A stretch of 64,000 nucleotides of DNA, from the NCBI GenBank assembly GCA_021604005.1, contig BQIV01000014.1, positions 36,597 through 100,596 of the forward strand, in the 5' to 3' direction. This document shows positions 45,891 to 55,207 of the stretch, one piece after another; position 1 is the first letter of the stretch, and the number at the start of each line of letters is the position of its first letter. A model generated the notes under the pieces. The model saw only the letters and a list, made by a program, of their open reading frames with translations. It searched no databases and had not been told where the DNA came from. Source of the stretch: Nitrospirales bacterium. Its GTDB lineage: Bacteria; Nitrospirota; Nitrospiria; Nitrospirales; UBA8639. The position numbers and the translations under genes were made by a program.

Positions 45891-47066
45891 CTACCATCCA
45901 ATCTTCTTCATTCTATCTACCGCTTCAGCCAGCCGTTCTTTCGACGTCGTGACTGTCATCCGAATATATCCTTCCCCGGGATCGCCAAATCCATTCCCTG
46001 GTGTGGTCACGATACCAGCTTGCTCTATTAAATGCGCCGTAAATGAAGCCGAGGTATACCCTTTCGGCACCTCAATCCACACATAAAACGCCGCCATGGG
46101 ATTATCCAGCGTAAGTCCCAACCCCTGAAGGCCGGGCACCAACGTGTCGCGTCGCTCCTGGTAGATGGCTCGCAATCCATCCGTCAGTTGATCATCGGAC
46201 TCCAACGCGGTAATTCCAGCCTCTTGAATGGCCTGAAAGACACCGGAATCAATATTGGTTTTGACTTTTCCTAACCCACTAATAGCATCTCTATGGCCGA
46301 CGGCGAATCCAATCCTCCAGCCGGTCATATTGAAGGTTTTCGATAGGGAGTGAAATTCAATCCCGACCTCTTTTGCTCCCTCGGCTTCAAGAAAACTCGC
46401 AGGGCGTTGGCCATCATAATAAATCTCGGTATAGGCCGCGTCATGACACACGATGATGTGATGCTCGCGTGCAAAACCCACAACTCGCTGGAAGAAGGCT
46501 GTATCCGCGACAACGGAGGTGGGATTGTTTGGAGAATTCAAAAACATGAGCTTGGCTTTTCGCGCGATCTCTACCGGAATGGCGTCAAGGTCCGGAAGAA
46601 AACCATTCTCTTTGAGTAACGGCATGAAATGCGACGTCCCGCCAGCAAAGCTCGTGGCAACCGGATAGACCGGATACCCGGGACTTGGGACGAGGACCAC
46701 GTCGCCAGGATTAATGAATGCCAACGGCACATGCCCAATCCCTTCCTTCGATCCAATTAACGTCACCACCTCGGATGCCGGGTCGGCCTCGACGCCAAAT
46801 CGCCGCTTATACCAATTGGCCACCGCGGTTCGAAAGGATAACATGCCATCATACGAAGGGTATTGATGATGCCTCGGATCTTCTGCCGCTTGCTTGAGTC
46901 GATCGATGATCGGGGTCGGCGTCGGCAGGTCCGGATCGCCGATTCCAAGATTGATGATATCCATGCCTCTTTCGATCGCCTTTCGCTTCATTTCATCAAT
47001 CGCCGCAAACAAATATGGCGGTAATGTCCGAATACGATCGGCATACGTGATAGGAAATCCACCCAT
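45891..47066 (-). CDS. dapL: LL-diaminopimelate aminotransferase
   Basis: 391 residues, class I/II PLP aminotransferase. [34 protein letters not shown] and the PLP-lysine in [18 protein letters not shown] match DapL of the DapL2/Chlamydia-Nitrospirota type. It makes LL-diaminopimelate directly from tetrahydrodipicolinate, bypassing succinylase steps, for lysine and cell wall. A short-word tract lies upstream of its start. Confidence 0.9.
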   Translation of the reverse strand: MGGFPITYADRIRTLPPYLFAAIDEMKRKAIERGMDIINLGIGDPDLPTPTPIIDRLKQAAEDPRHHQYPSYDGMLSFRTAVANWYKRRFGVEADPASEVVTLIGSKEGIGHVPLAFINPGDVVLVPSPGYPVYPVATSFAGGTSHFMPLLKENGFLPDLDAIPVEIARKAKLMFLNSPNNPTSVVADTAFFQRVVGFAREHHIIVCHDAAYTEIYYDGQRPASFLEAEGAKEVGIEFHSLSKTFNMTGWRIGFAVGHRDAISGLGKVKTNIDSGVFQAIQEAGITALESDDQLTDGLRAIYQERRDTLVPGLQGLGLTLDNPMAAFYVWIEVPKGYTSASFTAHLIEQAGIVTTPGNGFGDPGEGYIRMTVTTSKERLAEAVDRMKKIGW

Positions 47067-47102
47067 GAATGCTTACTCCTTTGTTAACACCCATAAATAA
47101 CT

Positions 47103-47226
47103 AACGTGAAGCGTATCTCGCATTTTGTCGCTTGTTAAAAAGACCGGATGTTTTCCTATTCGAGATACGAGAGACAAGCGACGAACAACGTCTTTTCACC
47201 CACGTGGTCCGAACAACGTTTCACGA
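47103..47226. repeat. Short-word tract upstream of dapL
   Basis: CGTGAAGCGTATCTCGCATT, TCGAGATACGAGAGACAAGC and ACGAACAACGTC words, then ACGTTTCACGAAAC. Confidence 0.85.
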
Positions 47227-47319
47227 AACATACGCCCGTGCACGTTACTTCAGCGAGAGGGAGGGAATCAAGAAGCAAACAGGTCGAATGATTAAGAATG
47301 GAAATGGGAGATACTTGGC

Positions 47320-48006
47320 CTACAGCACATCGGCCGTAAGATGCGCAATGAGCCGATCTGCGCAGGCATGGAGCCGCGGGAAGGCCGAACCGGTTTCGTC
47401 AAGCAAACGTTCCGGGGTAACACCACCACGAATCATATCTTCAGGGCATTCTCGACATAACGTTCGAGCCCCGTCCTCTTCCAACTCAAGATGAAACAAG
47501 AGTGCATAGACCTTCGTTCCATACCGATAGGCTTGAACCGGATAGTGCTCGGAACTGGCGAGCAGTTCGGCATGTTGAGGCAGCGCAAACCCTTCTCCAT
47601 GCCATTGCCATACATCAAACCGAGTCGGCATGTGCTGAAAAACCGGATCACGTTGTCCACCGGGACTCACAGTCACCGGAACTAAACCAATTTCAAAGTT
47701 TTCGCTTGAAGACACAGGTGTTCCCAACACCTGCGTCAGCAACTGCGACCCCAAACACACTCCAACAATTGGAATATTCTTCGATAAAGCCGATTGAACG
47801 AAGACACGTTCTTCGGCAAGCCACGGGACAGGATCATTCACCGACATCGGCCCGCCCATCACCAACAAAAAGTCGCCTAGCTCAGGAGGAAGACCATCTC
47901 GAGGCACAACATGCTGTCGAACTTCATACCCACGCTGTTCAAGAGAGGACTTGAAGACACCTGGTCCCTCAAACGACACATGCATAAGACAGTGCGCAAT
48001 TCTCAT
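47320..48006 (-). CDS. Class I glutamine amidotransferase-like protein
   Basis: 228 residues from ATG 48006; the frame is open 68 codons further upstream but only through tract and MITE sequence. The triad is Cys84 (VGVCLGSQLL), His172 and Glu174 (FHLELEED); GGPMSVND and QWHGEGFALP are typical of the stand-alone GATase1 group related to GuaA's amidotransferase domain (YfeJ-like). No synthetase partner adjoins it. It may hydrolyse glutamine or a gamma-glutamyl compound; substrate unknown. Confidence 0.88.
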   Translation of the reverse strand: MRIAHCLMHVSFEGPGVFKSSLEQRGYEVRQHVVPRDGLPPELGDFLLVMGGPMSVNDPVPWLAEERVFVQSALSKNIPIVGVCLGSQLLTQVLGTPVSSSENFEIGLVPVTVSPGGQRDPVFQHMPTRFDVWQWHGEGFALPQHAELLASSEHYPVQAYRYGTKVYALLFHLELEEDGARTLCRECPEDMIRGGVTPERLLDETGSAFPRLHACADRLIAHLTADVL

Positions 48007-48044
48007 GATCACTCTTGGGCTAGAAAGGCCGAGAGCAACACGTT

Positions 48045-48148
48045 TGGTACTCGTTGCTCTGAAATCGTCGCTCGCCAAAGGAAAAGACGTTGCTCGTTGC
48101 CCGTCACTCGTCAAAGAAAGATTGCAACGTATGGTAGCGAGATACGAG
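48045..48148. repeat. Short-word tract upstream of amidotransferase gene
   Basis: CTCGTTGCTCTGAAATCGTC, GCTCGCCAAAGG, GTTGCTCGTTGCCCGTCAC and AGCGAGATACGAGAGAC words, directly abutting the CTATAGCGA-ended repeat at 48152. Confidence 0.85.
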
Positions 48149-48151
48149 AGA

Positions 48152-48249
48152 CTATAGCGAATCCAAATAAGTTCCAAACGGAAAAATACAACGAACTCCA
48201 CGCGGTACAACGATTGAATCAGCGGAAGTTATTTGAAACGGCCATAGCG
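48152..48249. mobile_element. MITE-like element fragment
   Basis: CTATAGCGAATCCAAATAAG, then AACGAACTCCACGCGG, closely matches the left 60 bases of the copy at 49162. Ends near CCATAGCGAC, which is not in the inverted orientation, so the right end is altered. Short-word tract sequence flanks it on both sides. Confidence 0.65.
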
Positions 48250-48304
48250 ACGAGAGACGTTTTTTATAGCAACGCTTCTGGAAGGATATTCACATAATAG
48301 ATGA

Positions 48305-48964
48305 CTACTTAGCGGAGGCAGCCGAAACGGCATGGCCATTGTGGCCATTTTTCTGATTCACGCATTCGACCAGATGCCAAAATCGAAGTGGGTTCACCTT
48401 TTTCTTCCGTTCAACGACAAGCGTCGTTCCCTCTAACACCGTATTTAGCGACAAGTCCGTTCGAAACCCTATGTGCTTACAGAGCGGCGAAATCATTTTT
48501 TCAACTGCCGCAATCACTTTATTGCCATTGCTAAAATGATTCAACATAATGATGCGACCACCTGGTTTACAAACCCGAATCATTTCACTGATGACTTGTC
48601 GGTAATCGGGAACTGCCGTTACCACGTACGCCGCCATGACAATATCAAACGAATCATTCTCCAGTTCCATCTGCGCAGCATCCATCCGTTGCAGAGTCAC
48701 ATGATCCAATTGATGCGTTTGCGTTCGCTTACGAGCTTTTTCCAGCATTCCCTCAGAAAAATCTATTCCCAGCACTTCACAATGCCGTGGATACAACGGC
48801 AAGGCTTCACCAGTCCCAATGCCGACTTCCAACACCCGATCTCCAGGCTGTATCGGCAACCCGCGCACGGCAGATTCTCGTGACTGCTGAACCATACGGC
48901 CAAAGGTTTGATCATACATTCCTGCATAATTCGAATACACTCGCTCAACCTTATCGAGCTCCAT
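48305..48964 (-). CDS. Class I SAM-dependent methyltransferase, PE N-methyltransferase-like
   Basis: 219 residues from ATG 48964, preceded by GGGAGGG; an ATG 14 codons upstream is less likely. SAM-binding VLEVGIGTGEALPLYP, acidic GIDFSEGMLEKAR and MVIR-type CKPGGRIIMLNHF motifs are clear. The NYAGMYDQTFGRMVQQSRESAV start and NHF motif resemble bacterial phosphatidylethanolamine N-methyltransferases (PmtA), but UbiE-like enzymes cannot be excluded. Confidence 0.85.
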   Translation of the reverse strand: MELDKVERVYSNYAGMYDQTFGRMVQQSRESAVRGLPIQPGDRVLEVGIGTGEALPLYPRHCEVLGIDFSEGMLEKARKRTQTHQLDHVTLQRMDAAQMELENDSFDIVMAAYVVTAVPDYRQVISEMIRVCKPGGRIIMLNHFSNGNKVIAAVEKMISPLCKHIGFRTDLSLNTVLEGTTLVVERKKKVNPLRFWHLVECVNQKNGHNGHAVSAASAK

Positions 48965-49161
48965 ATACCCTCCCAAAGACGCTTTCACTGATTCATTCAC
49001 ACGCATTTGATGAATTAATTATGAATTTACATTATTGAATATGAATTGTGGATGGGGATCTTTAGGGTTAGGCGGGATACCCGGATGTTGGCGCCGTAGT
49101 CGGGACGGCCCACCTCCGCATGACGTAGGCCTAATCTACCCAACTTTCTCCATAGAGTCAA

Positions 49162-49416
49162 CTATAGCGAATCTGAATTCGTTCCAAACGTACACAGACC
49201 ACGAACTCCGCGCGGGACAATGTTTCAACTATCGCGAACCCCAAATACACTTCAAACATGAACATATCATGAGCTCGCGCGGTACCATATCTCAACGAGC
49301 GGAAATTCCTATAGCGGACGTTATAGCCGTACCGTTGAACTTTCTCCAATACAACGTGTGTTGTTGCGTTGTGTGCGTGTAGTCAATTCGGCCGAATGTT
49401 ACGAGGTTTCGCTATA
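49162..49416. mobile_element. MITE-like element, TATAGCGAA inverted ends, with nested copy
   Basis: Starts CTATAGCGAATCTGAATTCG (49162) and ends GAGGTTTCGCTATA (49416), a 9-base inverted pair. Inside, CTATCGCGAACCCCAAATAC (near 49222) repeats the left end, suggesting nesting or duplication. The right half shares GTCAATTCGGCCGAATGTT with the copies at 16750 and 21865. The whole 49007-49612 gap is otherwise empty of genes. Confidence 0.7.
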
Positions 49417-49612
49417 ATCCACATGGCTCATGTCGTAACGAGCCATACCGGCAGGTAGCAATCCAACATGCGTACAGACCGCTGCTTTCCGGTTACAATT
49501 CTCAGAATACAGGGATTGCAATGACTGATCCGGTTTTCTACAATCCGTGCGTTCATTTGTTCTTATTCACCTTTTTCTCAATGAAAAAGGCCGGGCCTTA
49601 AGGAGGATTCTC

Positions 49613-50281
49613 ATGCAGCCCTACCGCGAATTCGCAGTGAACCTGACGGTTTATTTCATATTCATCTTGGCATTCCTTTCCTTGGATGGAACATTCCATC
49701 ACGCAAAAGCCATTGATATACAACTTACCATGGAACAGGCCCAGCAAGCCTTATCCGATGGTCGTGACACAATGGAAAAAGCTGAGAATGTCGAAGATGT
49801 GGCATCCATCATGAAAACCGCTGAGCAGAAAATTCGCGTTGGGGACAATCCAGAAGACAATCCTTGTGGGGCCCATGCCATCTTGCGCACCCGGTATTAC
49901 TGGTTGGAATACTTTGGTCGGCGGGAGGCTGCCGAGTCGAAGCGCCAGAAGAAACCTATTCGCATGCCGGAAAGTAAAATACAAGAAATTTTGCAAATGC
50001 CGTATCTAGAAGTCGAAGTGCGACTGTGCGGCGACGAAGAGTTTTTTGCTGAAGGGGTGGATATCGCTCTACAACAAGGGTCAACCATGGCTCGCCCCGT
50101 CGATGTAGGAGCCGCTGAGCGTGGCAAAAAAAATCCTGGCGATATTCCGAGTTACCGGTCTCGGTTCACCGCCAGATTTGCGTATGCCGACTTTGACCCA
50201 GAAGCTACCAGCACCTTAGCCGTATTTTTCCCAGACGGGAAATTGATCAATATCGAAGCGGACCTGGCAAAAATTCGCTAA
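49613..50281 (+). CDS. Exported hypothetical protein
   Basis: 222 residues from ATG 49613, preceded by AAGGAGGA. A signal peptide (LTVYFIFILAFLSLDGTFHHAKA) is followed by a helical N-terminal part (MEQAQQALSDGRDTMEKAENVEDVASIMKTAEQKI) and a soluble domain with YLEVEVRLCGDEEFFAEGVDIALQQG. Not recognised; predicted periplasmic. A short-word tract follows the stop codon. Confidence 0.8.
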   Translation: MQPYREFAVNLTVYFIFILAFLSLDGTFHHAKAIDIQLTMEQAQQALSDGRDTMEKAENVEDVASIMKTAEQKIRVGDNPEDNPCGAHAILRTRYYWLEYFGRREAAESKRQKKPIRMPESKIQEILQMPYLEVEVRLCGDEEFFAEGVDIALQQGSTMARPVDVGAAERGKKNPGDIPSYRSRFTARFAYADFDPEATSTLAVFFPDGKLINIEADLAKIR

Positions 50282-50295
50282 ACCCTTTCGGCGTA

Positions 50296-50392
50296 TTTCG
50301 TGGCAGAAAAGAACGTATTTCGTCGCTCGCATCTGGTATCTCGTTTAAAAAACGTGCCAATCTTGCTTGTACGAACGACGAGTTACGCTTCA
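50296..50392. repeat. Short-word tract at the ABC exporter's 3' end
   Basis: CGTATTTCGTCGCTCGCATC, TATCTCGTTTAAAAAACG and CGAACGACGAGTTACGCTTC words. The exporter's last codons and its TAA (GAAGCGTAA) are read from the tract edge. Confidence 0.85.
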
Positions 50393-52119
50393 CTATTTAA
50401 TTCCTCCATTCTGAGCGTATACAAATGGTGGTAGAGCCCTTTCCGTTCAAGGAGGGCAGCATGAGGCCCTTCCTCCACAATGTGTCCATGATTCAGGACG
50501 AATATTCGATCGGCGGATTGCACGGTCGATAAACGGTGCGCAATGATGACGGTGGTCCGTCCTATCATCAAATTATTGAGCGCGGACTGCACCAACGTTT
50601 CCGATTGACTATCTAACGCCGAGGTGGCTTCATCCATAATTAAGATTCGGGGATTTTTTAAAAACGCCCGTGCAATCGCAATCCGCTGCCGCTGCCCTCC
50701 GGAAAGATTCACGCCCTTTTCGCCAACCAGGGTTTGATACCCATCGGGAAGAGACAGGATAAACTCGTGGGCATGCGCACCCTGACTGGCGGCATAGACC
50801 TCCTCCTCCCTGGCTTCAGAACGTCCATATCGAATGTTCTCAAAAATCGTATCGCCAAACAGGATGCTTTCTTGAGGCACCAAGGCAATGTGACGATAGA
50901 AACTGTCCATTTGCACAGCCCGGAGATCATAGCCATCGACCAAGACCATTCCGGCCGATGGATCGTAAAACCTATGCAACAGATTGATAATGGTCGTCTT
51001 CCCCGCCCCGGTTGGCCCAACGACAGCCACACGCTCTCCTGGTTGGACCTCAAATGTGACAGACGACAACACCTCCTGCCGTGGATCATAGGCAAAGCGC
51101 ACTTGATCAAATCGTATGTGTCCCTGTACCGTCGGTAACGCAATTGCCTCAGGCACATCATAAATTTCCGGCTGAGCATCAAGAATCTCAAATACACGAG
51201 CCATCGCCCCTTGTGCTTCTTTGAATTGCGCAAATACACGGGCAACGGACCCAAATGGTCCAATCAATATGCCCGCAAATAAGACAAAAGCAAAGAGGTC
51301 TCCAGGAGACATCGCGCCTTCAATGACTTGCTTTCCGCCATACCATAAGACAGCCACCGCCATCGCCAACGTCAGTAAGGTGATGACGGGAATAAACACC
51401 GAGAGAATGGCCGTGCGTTGCAACGTTATGGACATCAAACTCATAACCCCGGACCTGAATCGTTGTTCTTCACGGTCAGACTGCACATAGGACTTTACAA
51501 TGCGAATTCCCGACACGACTTCTTCAATCAACGTCGTCAATTCTGCCGTGCGATCTTGAATGTGAGTCGAAAGCGACTTGAGACGGCGACCGAATAGACG
51601 GGCAACAACCGCCAGTAACGGCAACAATACCAGGATCAGCACACAGAGGCGCCAATTCATCACCAGCAAGAACCCGACTCCTCCAATCACGGTCACAACA
51701 TGCTTTGCCGTGTCGATAGGCGTATCGGTTAATGTCGACTGAATGACACCCACATCATTCATGAGACGGGAAACAATTTCTCCCGTTCGCCGCTTGGAAA
51801 AAAACCCCAACGAAAGCCGTTGAAAATGAGCAAACAGATGCGTACGAAAGTCACAGATGACCTGTTGAGACACGCGAGCGGTCAAGTAACTATGTCCCAT
51901 GGACAGGATGCTCTGGCCGAGCATAAATCCCAGAAACAGCCAGATGGTGGCCGTCAATTGCGGGAGGTCACGCTGAACGGTAATGACATCCCACACGTTT
52001 CCGGCATAGCGAATCAGCAGCAAATTCAACGCGGCCACACCCATGACCAAGAACGCCGAAAGAGCCATCTGGCTAAGATATGGACGAAGAAATGGGAAGA
52101 AACGAGAAAATGTCGTCAT
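50383..52119 (-). CDS. ABC exporter, fused permease-ATPase (MsbA-like)
   Basis: 578 residues from ATG 52119. Six transmembrane helices (about 15-300) precede an ATPase with Walker A GPTGAGKTT (about 370), Q-loop VPQESILFGD, signature LSGGQRQR (about 478), Walker B ILIMDEATSALD and H-loop IAHRLS. This half-transporter would dimerise in the inner membrane; homologues flip lipid A precursors or export drugs or peptides. The C-terminal EELNSEA and stop come from a short-word tract. The 290 bases upstream of its start show no gene. Confidence 0.94.
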   Translation of the reverse strand: MTTFSRFFPFLRPYLSQMALSAFLVMGVAALNLLLIRYAGNVWDVITVQRDLPQLTATIWLFLGFMLGQSILSMGHSYLTARVSQQVICDFRTHLFAHFQRLSLGFFSKRRTGEIVSRLMNDVGVIQSTLTDTPIDTAKHVVTVIGGVGFLLVMNWRLCVLILVLLPLLAVVARLFGRRLKSLSTHIQDRTAELTTLIEEVVSGIRIVKSYVQSDREEQRFRSGVMSLMSITLQRTAILSVFIPVITLLTLAMAVAVLWYGGKQVIEGAMSPGDLFAFVLFAGILIGPFGSVARVFAQFKEAQGAMARVFEILDAQPEIYDVPEAIALPTVQGHIRFDQVRFAYDPRQEVLSSVTFEVQPGERVAVVGPTGAGKTTIINLLHRFYDPSAGMVLVDGYDLRAVQMDSFYRHIALVPQESILFGDTIFENIRYGRSEAREEEVYAASQGAHAHEFILSLPDGYQTLVGEKGVNLSGGQRQRIAIARAFLKNPRILIMDEATSALDSQSETLVQSALNNLMIGRTTVIIAHRLSTVQSADRIFVLNHGHIVEEGPHAALLERKGLYHHLYTLRMEELNSEA

Positions 52120-52415
52120 CAATCGTTAGCGTCCTTCAACAACAAGAAATTTGAACATAAAATACAAGGTTGAGGAATGTCGAGGATGAAGAGCTGTAGT
52201 CAGGGACGTGAGAAGTAGAAGCAAGGGTGAGGCTAGGACATAGTCAACAGGTATGTTTTTTCTCTTGACACATTCGCTTAGTTTGGGCTCGATACATGAG
52301 TGTGAAGGTTTGATAGGTATCCTAGAACACGATGGTCCTGTGCCCTCAAACTCATGAGGCTATTTTTTGGTTCTACACCAGAAACCTTAACACACGTATA
52401 TTATTTTCAGGTGTT

Positions 52416-52637
52416 CTAGTCTAATTGCGTGACAGACTCAATCATGTTCTTGTTCAATGCAACAAAGTCCGCATGCTCCGTATCATTCACCACGACCTCC
52501 GTCAAATTAATAAACAACACGGACTCGTCATTAAACACATCGGAAATCCTGTTGCGCATCGGAGGAATCAGTAAACTCCCAACGTAGGTGTTGAGAGAGG
52601 AACGGACTCGAATACGCGTTTTTTTTCCCTGAGTCAT
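52416..52637 (-). CDS. Small conserved hypothetical protein
   Basis: 73 residues, basic N-terminus (MTQGKKTRIRVRSSLNTYVGSLLIPPMRNRISDVF) and a beta-rich C-terminal half (SVLFINLTEVVVNDTEHADFVALNKNMIESV). It resembles small proteins of the DUF6812 kind, but this is from memory of the pattern only. It starts 28 bases after the mS38-like micro-protein's stop, so the two are probably one operon. Confidence 0.7.
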   Translation of the reverse strand: MTQGKKTRIRVRSSLNTYVGSLLIPPMRNRISDVFNDESVLFINLTEVVVNDTEHADFVALNKNMIESVTQLD

Positions 52638-52665
52638 GTACTCCTATGGCTCAGACAGAGAGCCG

Positions 52666-52761
52666 TTAATTACGACGACGCGCGAATTTCATTCGACGAC
52701 GGAGTTTCTTATGCTTATGTTTTCGCATCTTTTTTCTCCGCTTTTTGACAACACTTGCCAT
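52666..52761 (-). CDS. mS38/bS22-like micro-protein (AURKAIP1/COX24 domain), 31 aa
   Basis: Starts ATG 52761 (MASVVKKRRKKMRKHKHKK) and continues with LRRRMKFARRRN. The K-K-R-x-K-M-x-K-H-K-x-K-K-x-x-R pattern is the COX24/AURKAIP1 motif (PF08213) found in mitochondrial ribosomal protein mS38 and the mycobacterial small-subunit protein bS22. It probably binds 16S rRNA in the 30S subunit near the decoding region. Small size and extreme basicity make it easy to miss. AAGGGA lies upstream of the start. Confidence 0.85.
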   Translation of the reverse strand: MASVVKKRRKKMRKHKHKKLRRRMKFARRRN

Positions 52762-52986
52762 ATACCTAATCCCTTACACCTTTCATGGGTGAGTCGACAT
52801 ACCAAGAGTCTCTCAACAGCTGGCAAACAGCATACCGAAGCTGTGTATAGCCTACGGTACCTATCACAGGGTTATAAAAGGTGTCAAGAAACATTCAGAA
52901 TCTTGGACACGTTCATGAGCGTGAGATACCCCGATCCTCGAAGAAAGTTCTTGACCTCTTCTCTCGCGAACTCGTTATAATGCCCC

Positions 52987-53469
52987 GTGAATTGGCGACG
53001 CATTATGATGTTCCTGGCGGTCACCGTTGTCGCCTTCGGTCATGCCGGAATGCTGATGAGCTGCTCCGCCACCCCGCCACGCTATCCGGAAAGCCATGCG
53101 CGATTTGAACGAATCGTCGAAGCGGTAAAGACGCTTGAGGAAGCCTATGTGGCTCAGGACCAGGACGCCACCAAAGACCTTCTGCTCCCCTTGGAATCCT
53201 TGACCACCTGGGAGCAAGGCATCCAACGAGACTTCGCAACATACTCCACGATAATACTGGATCTTTCCATTGATCGAATGGTCATTGACGGAGATCTCAT
53301 TTCGGTCCACGTGTCATGGTTGGGTGAATGGAAAGAAACACCCGACACACAAACCATAAAAGCACGAGGCCACGGAACACTCCACTGGAGTGGCACTCAT
53401 GTCATTCTCCTTACCGGCGTGGAAGGCGACTTACCGTTTGGCATGGCGGATCGACAGGCGCTCTCCTAG
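52987..53469 (+). CDS. Putative lipoprotein, unknown function
   Basis: 160 residues from GTG 52987 (ATG at codons 7 and 8 possible). Signal peptide with lipobox-like GMLMSC (Cys26). The mature part looks like an NTF2/SnoaL-type small alpha+beta fold (ARFERIVEAVKTLEEAYVAQDQDATKDLLLPL; ATYSTIILDLSIDRMVIDGDLISVHVSWLGEWKE), but no catalytic pattern is seen. It lies 64 bases upstream of nadB. Confidence 0.75.
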   Translation: MNWRRIMMFLAVTVVAFGHAGMLMSCSATPPRYPESHARFERIVEAVKTLEEAYVAQDQDATKDLLLPLESLTTWEQGIQRDFATYSTIILDLSIDRMVIDGDLISVHVSWLGEWKETPDTQTIKARGHGTLHWSGTHVILLTGVEGDLPFGMADRQALS

Positions 53470-53533
53470 CCTTTCTCACAACTCTCAGGTCTTTTCATTA
53501 CGTACTTCCCCATAACCAAAGAAGACATTTTTC

Positions 53534-55150
53534 GTGATGACATATCCATATCGTAAGAAGATTACCAAAATTGTCGAAACCGATTTTCTCGTCATTGGAA
53601 GCGGAGTGGCTGGACTTCGTGCAGCCTTGGAACTGTGCCATCATGGACGCGTGCTCATGATCGCCAAAGGCGGGCCGCAGGAAAATAGCACGCTCTTTGC
53701 TCAAGGCGGTGTCGCGGTCGCGCTAAGCGAAGAAGACCATGTCGATCTGCACTTTACCGACACCATGAAGGCCGGGCATCAACTGTGCCGAAAACCGGCG
53801 ACCAAGGCTCTAGTCCAAGAAGGACCCGCACGCATTGAAGAACTCCTGACATGGGGTGCCAAATTCGACAAAGTAAAAGGCAAACTAGCTTTTGCACACG
53901 AAGGTGCTCATAGTCGGCGCCGAATTCTACGGGCTGGAGGCGACGCGATTGGGAGCGAAATGGTGCGGGTTCTGACAACCCACGCACGCCAACAACCCTC
54001 TATTCAATGGATCGGCAATCAGTTCAGCATTGACTTACTTGTGCTTGATGGGCAGTGCTGTGGAGCTGTGGTATTGGAAGAACTCACGGGAGAATTACAA
54101 TTGATCCTTGCTTCCGCCACGGTCCTGTCAACGGGAGGTGCGGGGCAGGTCTATGCCCGCACGACTAATCCAGGTAGTGCCACTGGCGACGGCATCGCCA
54201 TGGCGTTGCGAGCAGGGGCGGCCCTCGAAGATATGGAGTTTGTGCAGTTTCATCCCACTGCGCTGTACCTCCCTTCAAGCCCGCCGTTTTTGCTCTCCGA
54301 AGCCATGCGTGGAGAAGGAGGGCGATTGCGCAACAACAAACGAGAGTTTTTCATGAAACGCTATCACAAGGATAAAGAATTGGCGTCACGCGATGTCGTC
54401 GCCCGGGCCATATGGGCTGAAATGCAAGCGACAAAAGCCCGTCATGTCTACCTTGACATCACACACCTTAGTGCAACATTTATCAAAAAACGATTTCCAA
54501 CGATTTACACCACATGTCTTCGCTATGACATAGATATCACCGAAGAATGGATCCCGGTGTCTCCAAGCGCCCATTACTGGATGGGTGGGGTCTACACGGA
54601 CCTTCATGGAGCCACAACTCTTCCAGGCCTTTTTGCCGCAGGGGAAGTCGCGTGCAGCGGAGTGCATGGAGCCAATCGTCTCGCAAGCAACTCCCTGCTT
54701 GAGGGACTGGTCTTCGGGCTGCGTTCAGCACAAGCCGCTGTCCAATTTGCCTCAGGCACTTCAAGGTCACGCCTCACGCTACGCGAGCTTACAAAGGGCC
54801 GGACATCTGTACCGAAACCGCTAGAGGATGCGGAAAAACTTCGCAATTCCCTACGCCGCTTAATGTGGACAAAGGTCGGACTCATCCGTCATGGGAATAT
54901 TCTCACCAAAGCCGTGCGACAACTGACGCAGTGGGAAAAAATGGTAGAGCAATCCTCACTCACGCGAACAAATATGGAAACCAAAAATGTGATTCAAGTC
55001 GGCCGAGCAACTACCGAAGCCGCGCTGGAGAGGGAGAATAGTGTTGGGGCGCATTTTCGAGAAGACTTCCCGACCCATAAGGGTCTCGCTTGGAAAACCC
55101 ATAGCCGCTCGTATCGGCCTCTCAAATCCGATCGTTTCCCTTTGTCATGA
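53534..55150 (+). CDS. nadB: L-aspartate oxidase
   Basis: 538 residues, full length. FAD-binding GSGVAGLRAALEL (about 23-35), AKGGPQENSTLFAQGGVA, GAHSRRRILRAGGDAIGSEM, FVQFHPTALY, HYWMGGVYTD and GEVACSGVHGANRLASNSLLEGLVFG are diagnostic of NadB rather than succinate dehydrogenase. It oxidises L-aspartate to iminoaspartate for quinolinate and NAD synthesis. ATG at 53534 or 53537. Confidence 0.95.
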   Translation: MMTYPYRKKITKIVETDFLVIGSGVAGLRAALELCHHGRVLMIAKGGPQENSTLFAQGGVAVALSEEDHVDLHFTDTMKAGHQLCRKPATKALVQEGPARIEELLTWGAKFDKVKGKLAFAHEGAHSRRRILRAGGDAIGSEMVRVLTTHARQQPSIQWIGNQFSIDLLVLDGQCCGAVVLEELTGELQLILASATVLSTGGAGQVYARTTNPGSATGDGIAMALRAGAALEDMEFVQFHPTALYLPSSPPFLLSEAMRGEGGRLRNNKREFFMKRYHKDKELASRDVVARAIWAEMQATKARHVYLDITHLSATFIKKRFPTIYTTCLRYDIDITEEWIPVSPSAHYWMGGVYTDLHGATTLPGLFAAGEVACSGVHGANRLASNSLLEGLVFGLRSAQAAVQFASGTSRSRLTLRELTKGRTSVPKPLEDAEKLRNSLRRLMWTKVGLIRHGNILTKAVRQLTQWEKMVEQSSLTRTNMETKNVIQVGRATTEAALERENSVGAHFREDFPTHKGLAWKTHSRSYRPLKSDRFPLS

Positions 55151-55207
55151 GCAAGGGGAGAACCCCTCTTCTTCGATACGTGTGAGATCAGGTCCGCACG
55201 TAGGTCT

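Noticed and set aside
47320..48210. Longer form of the amidotransferase gene starting at 48210
   Set aside because: The first 68 codons are translated from MITE and tract sequence; the family N-terminus starts at ATG 48006.
49585..49601. Short AAGGCC/GGCCTT hairpin before the gene at 49613
   Set aside because: Too short and too close to the ribosome site to be called a terminator or riboswitch from sequence alone.
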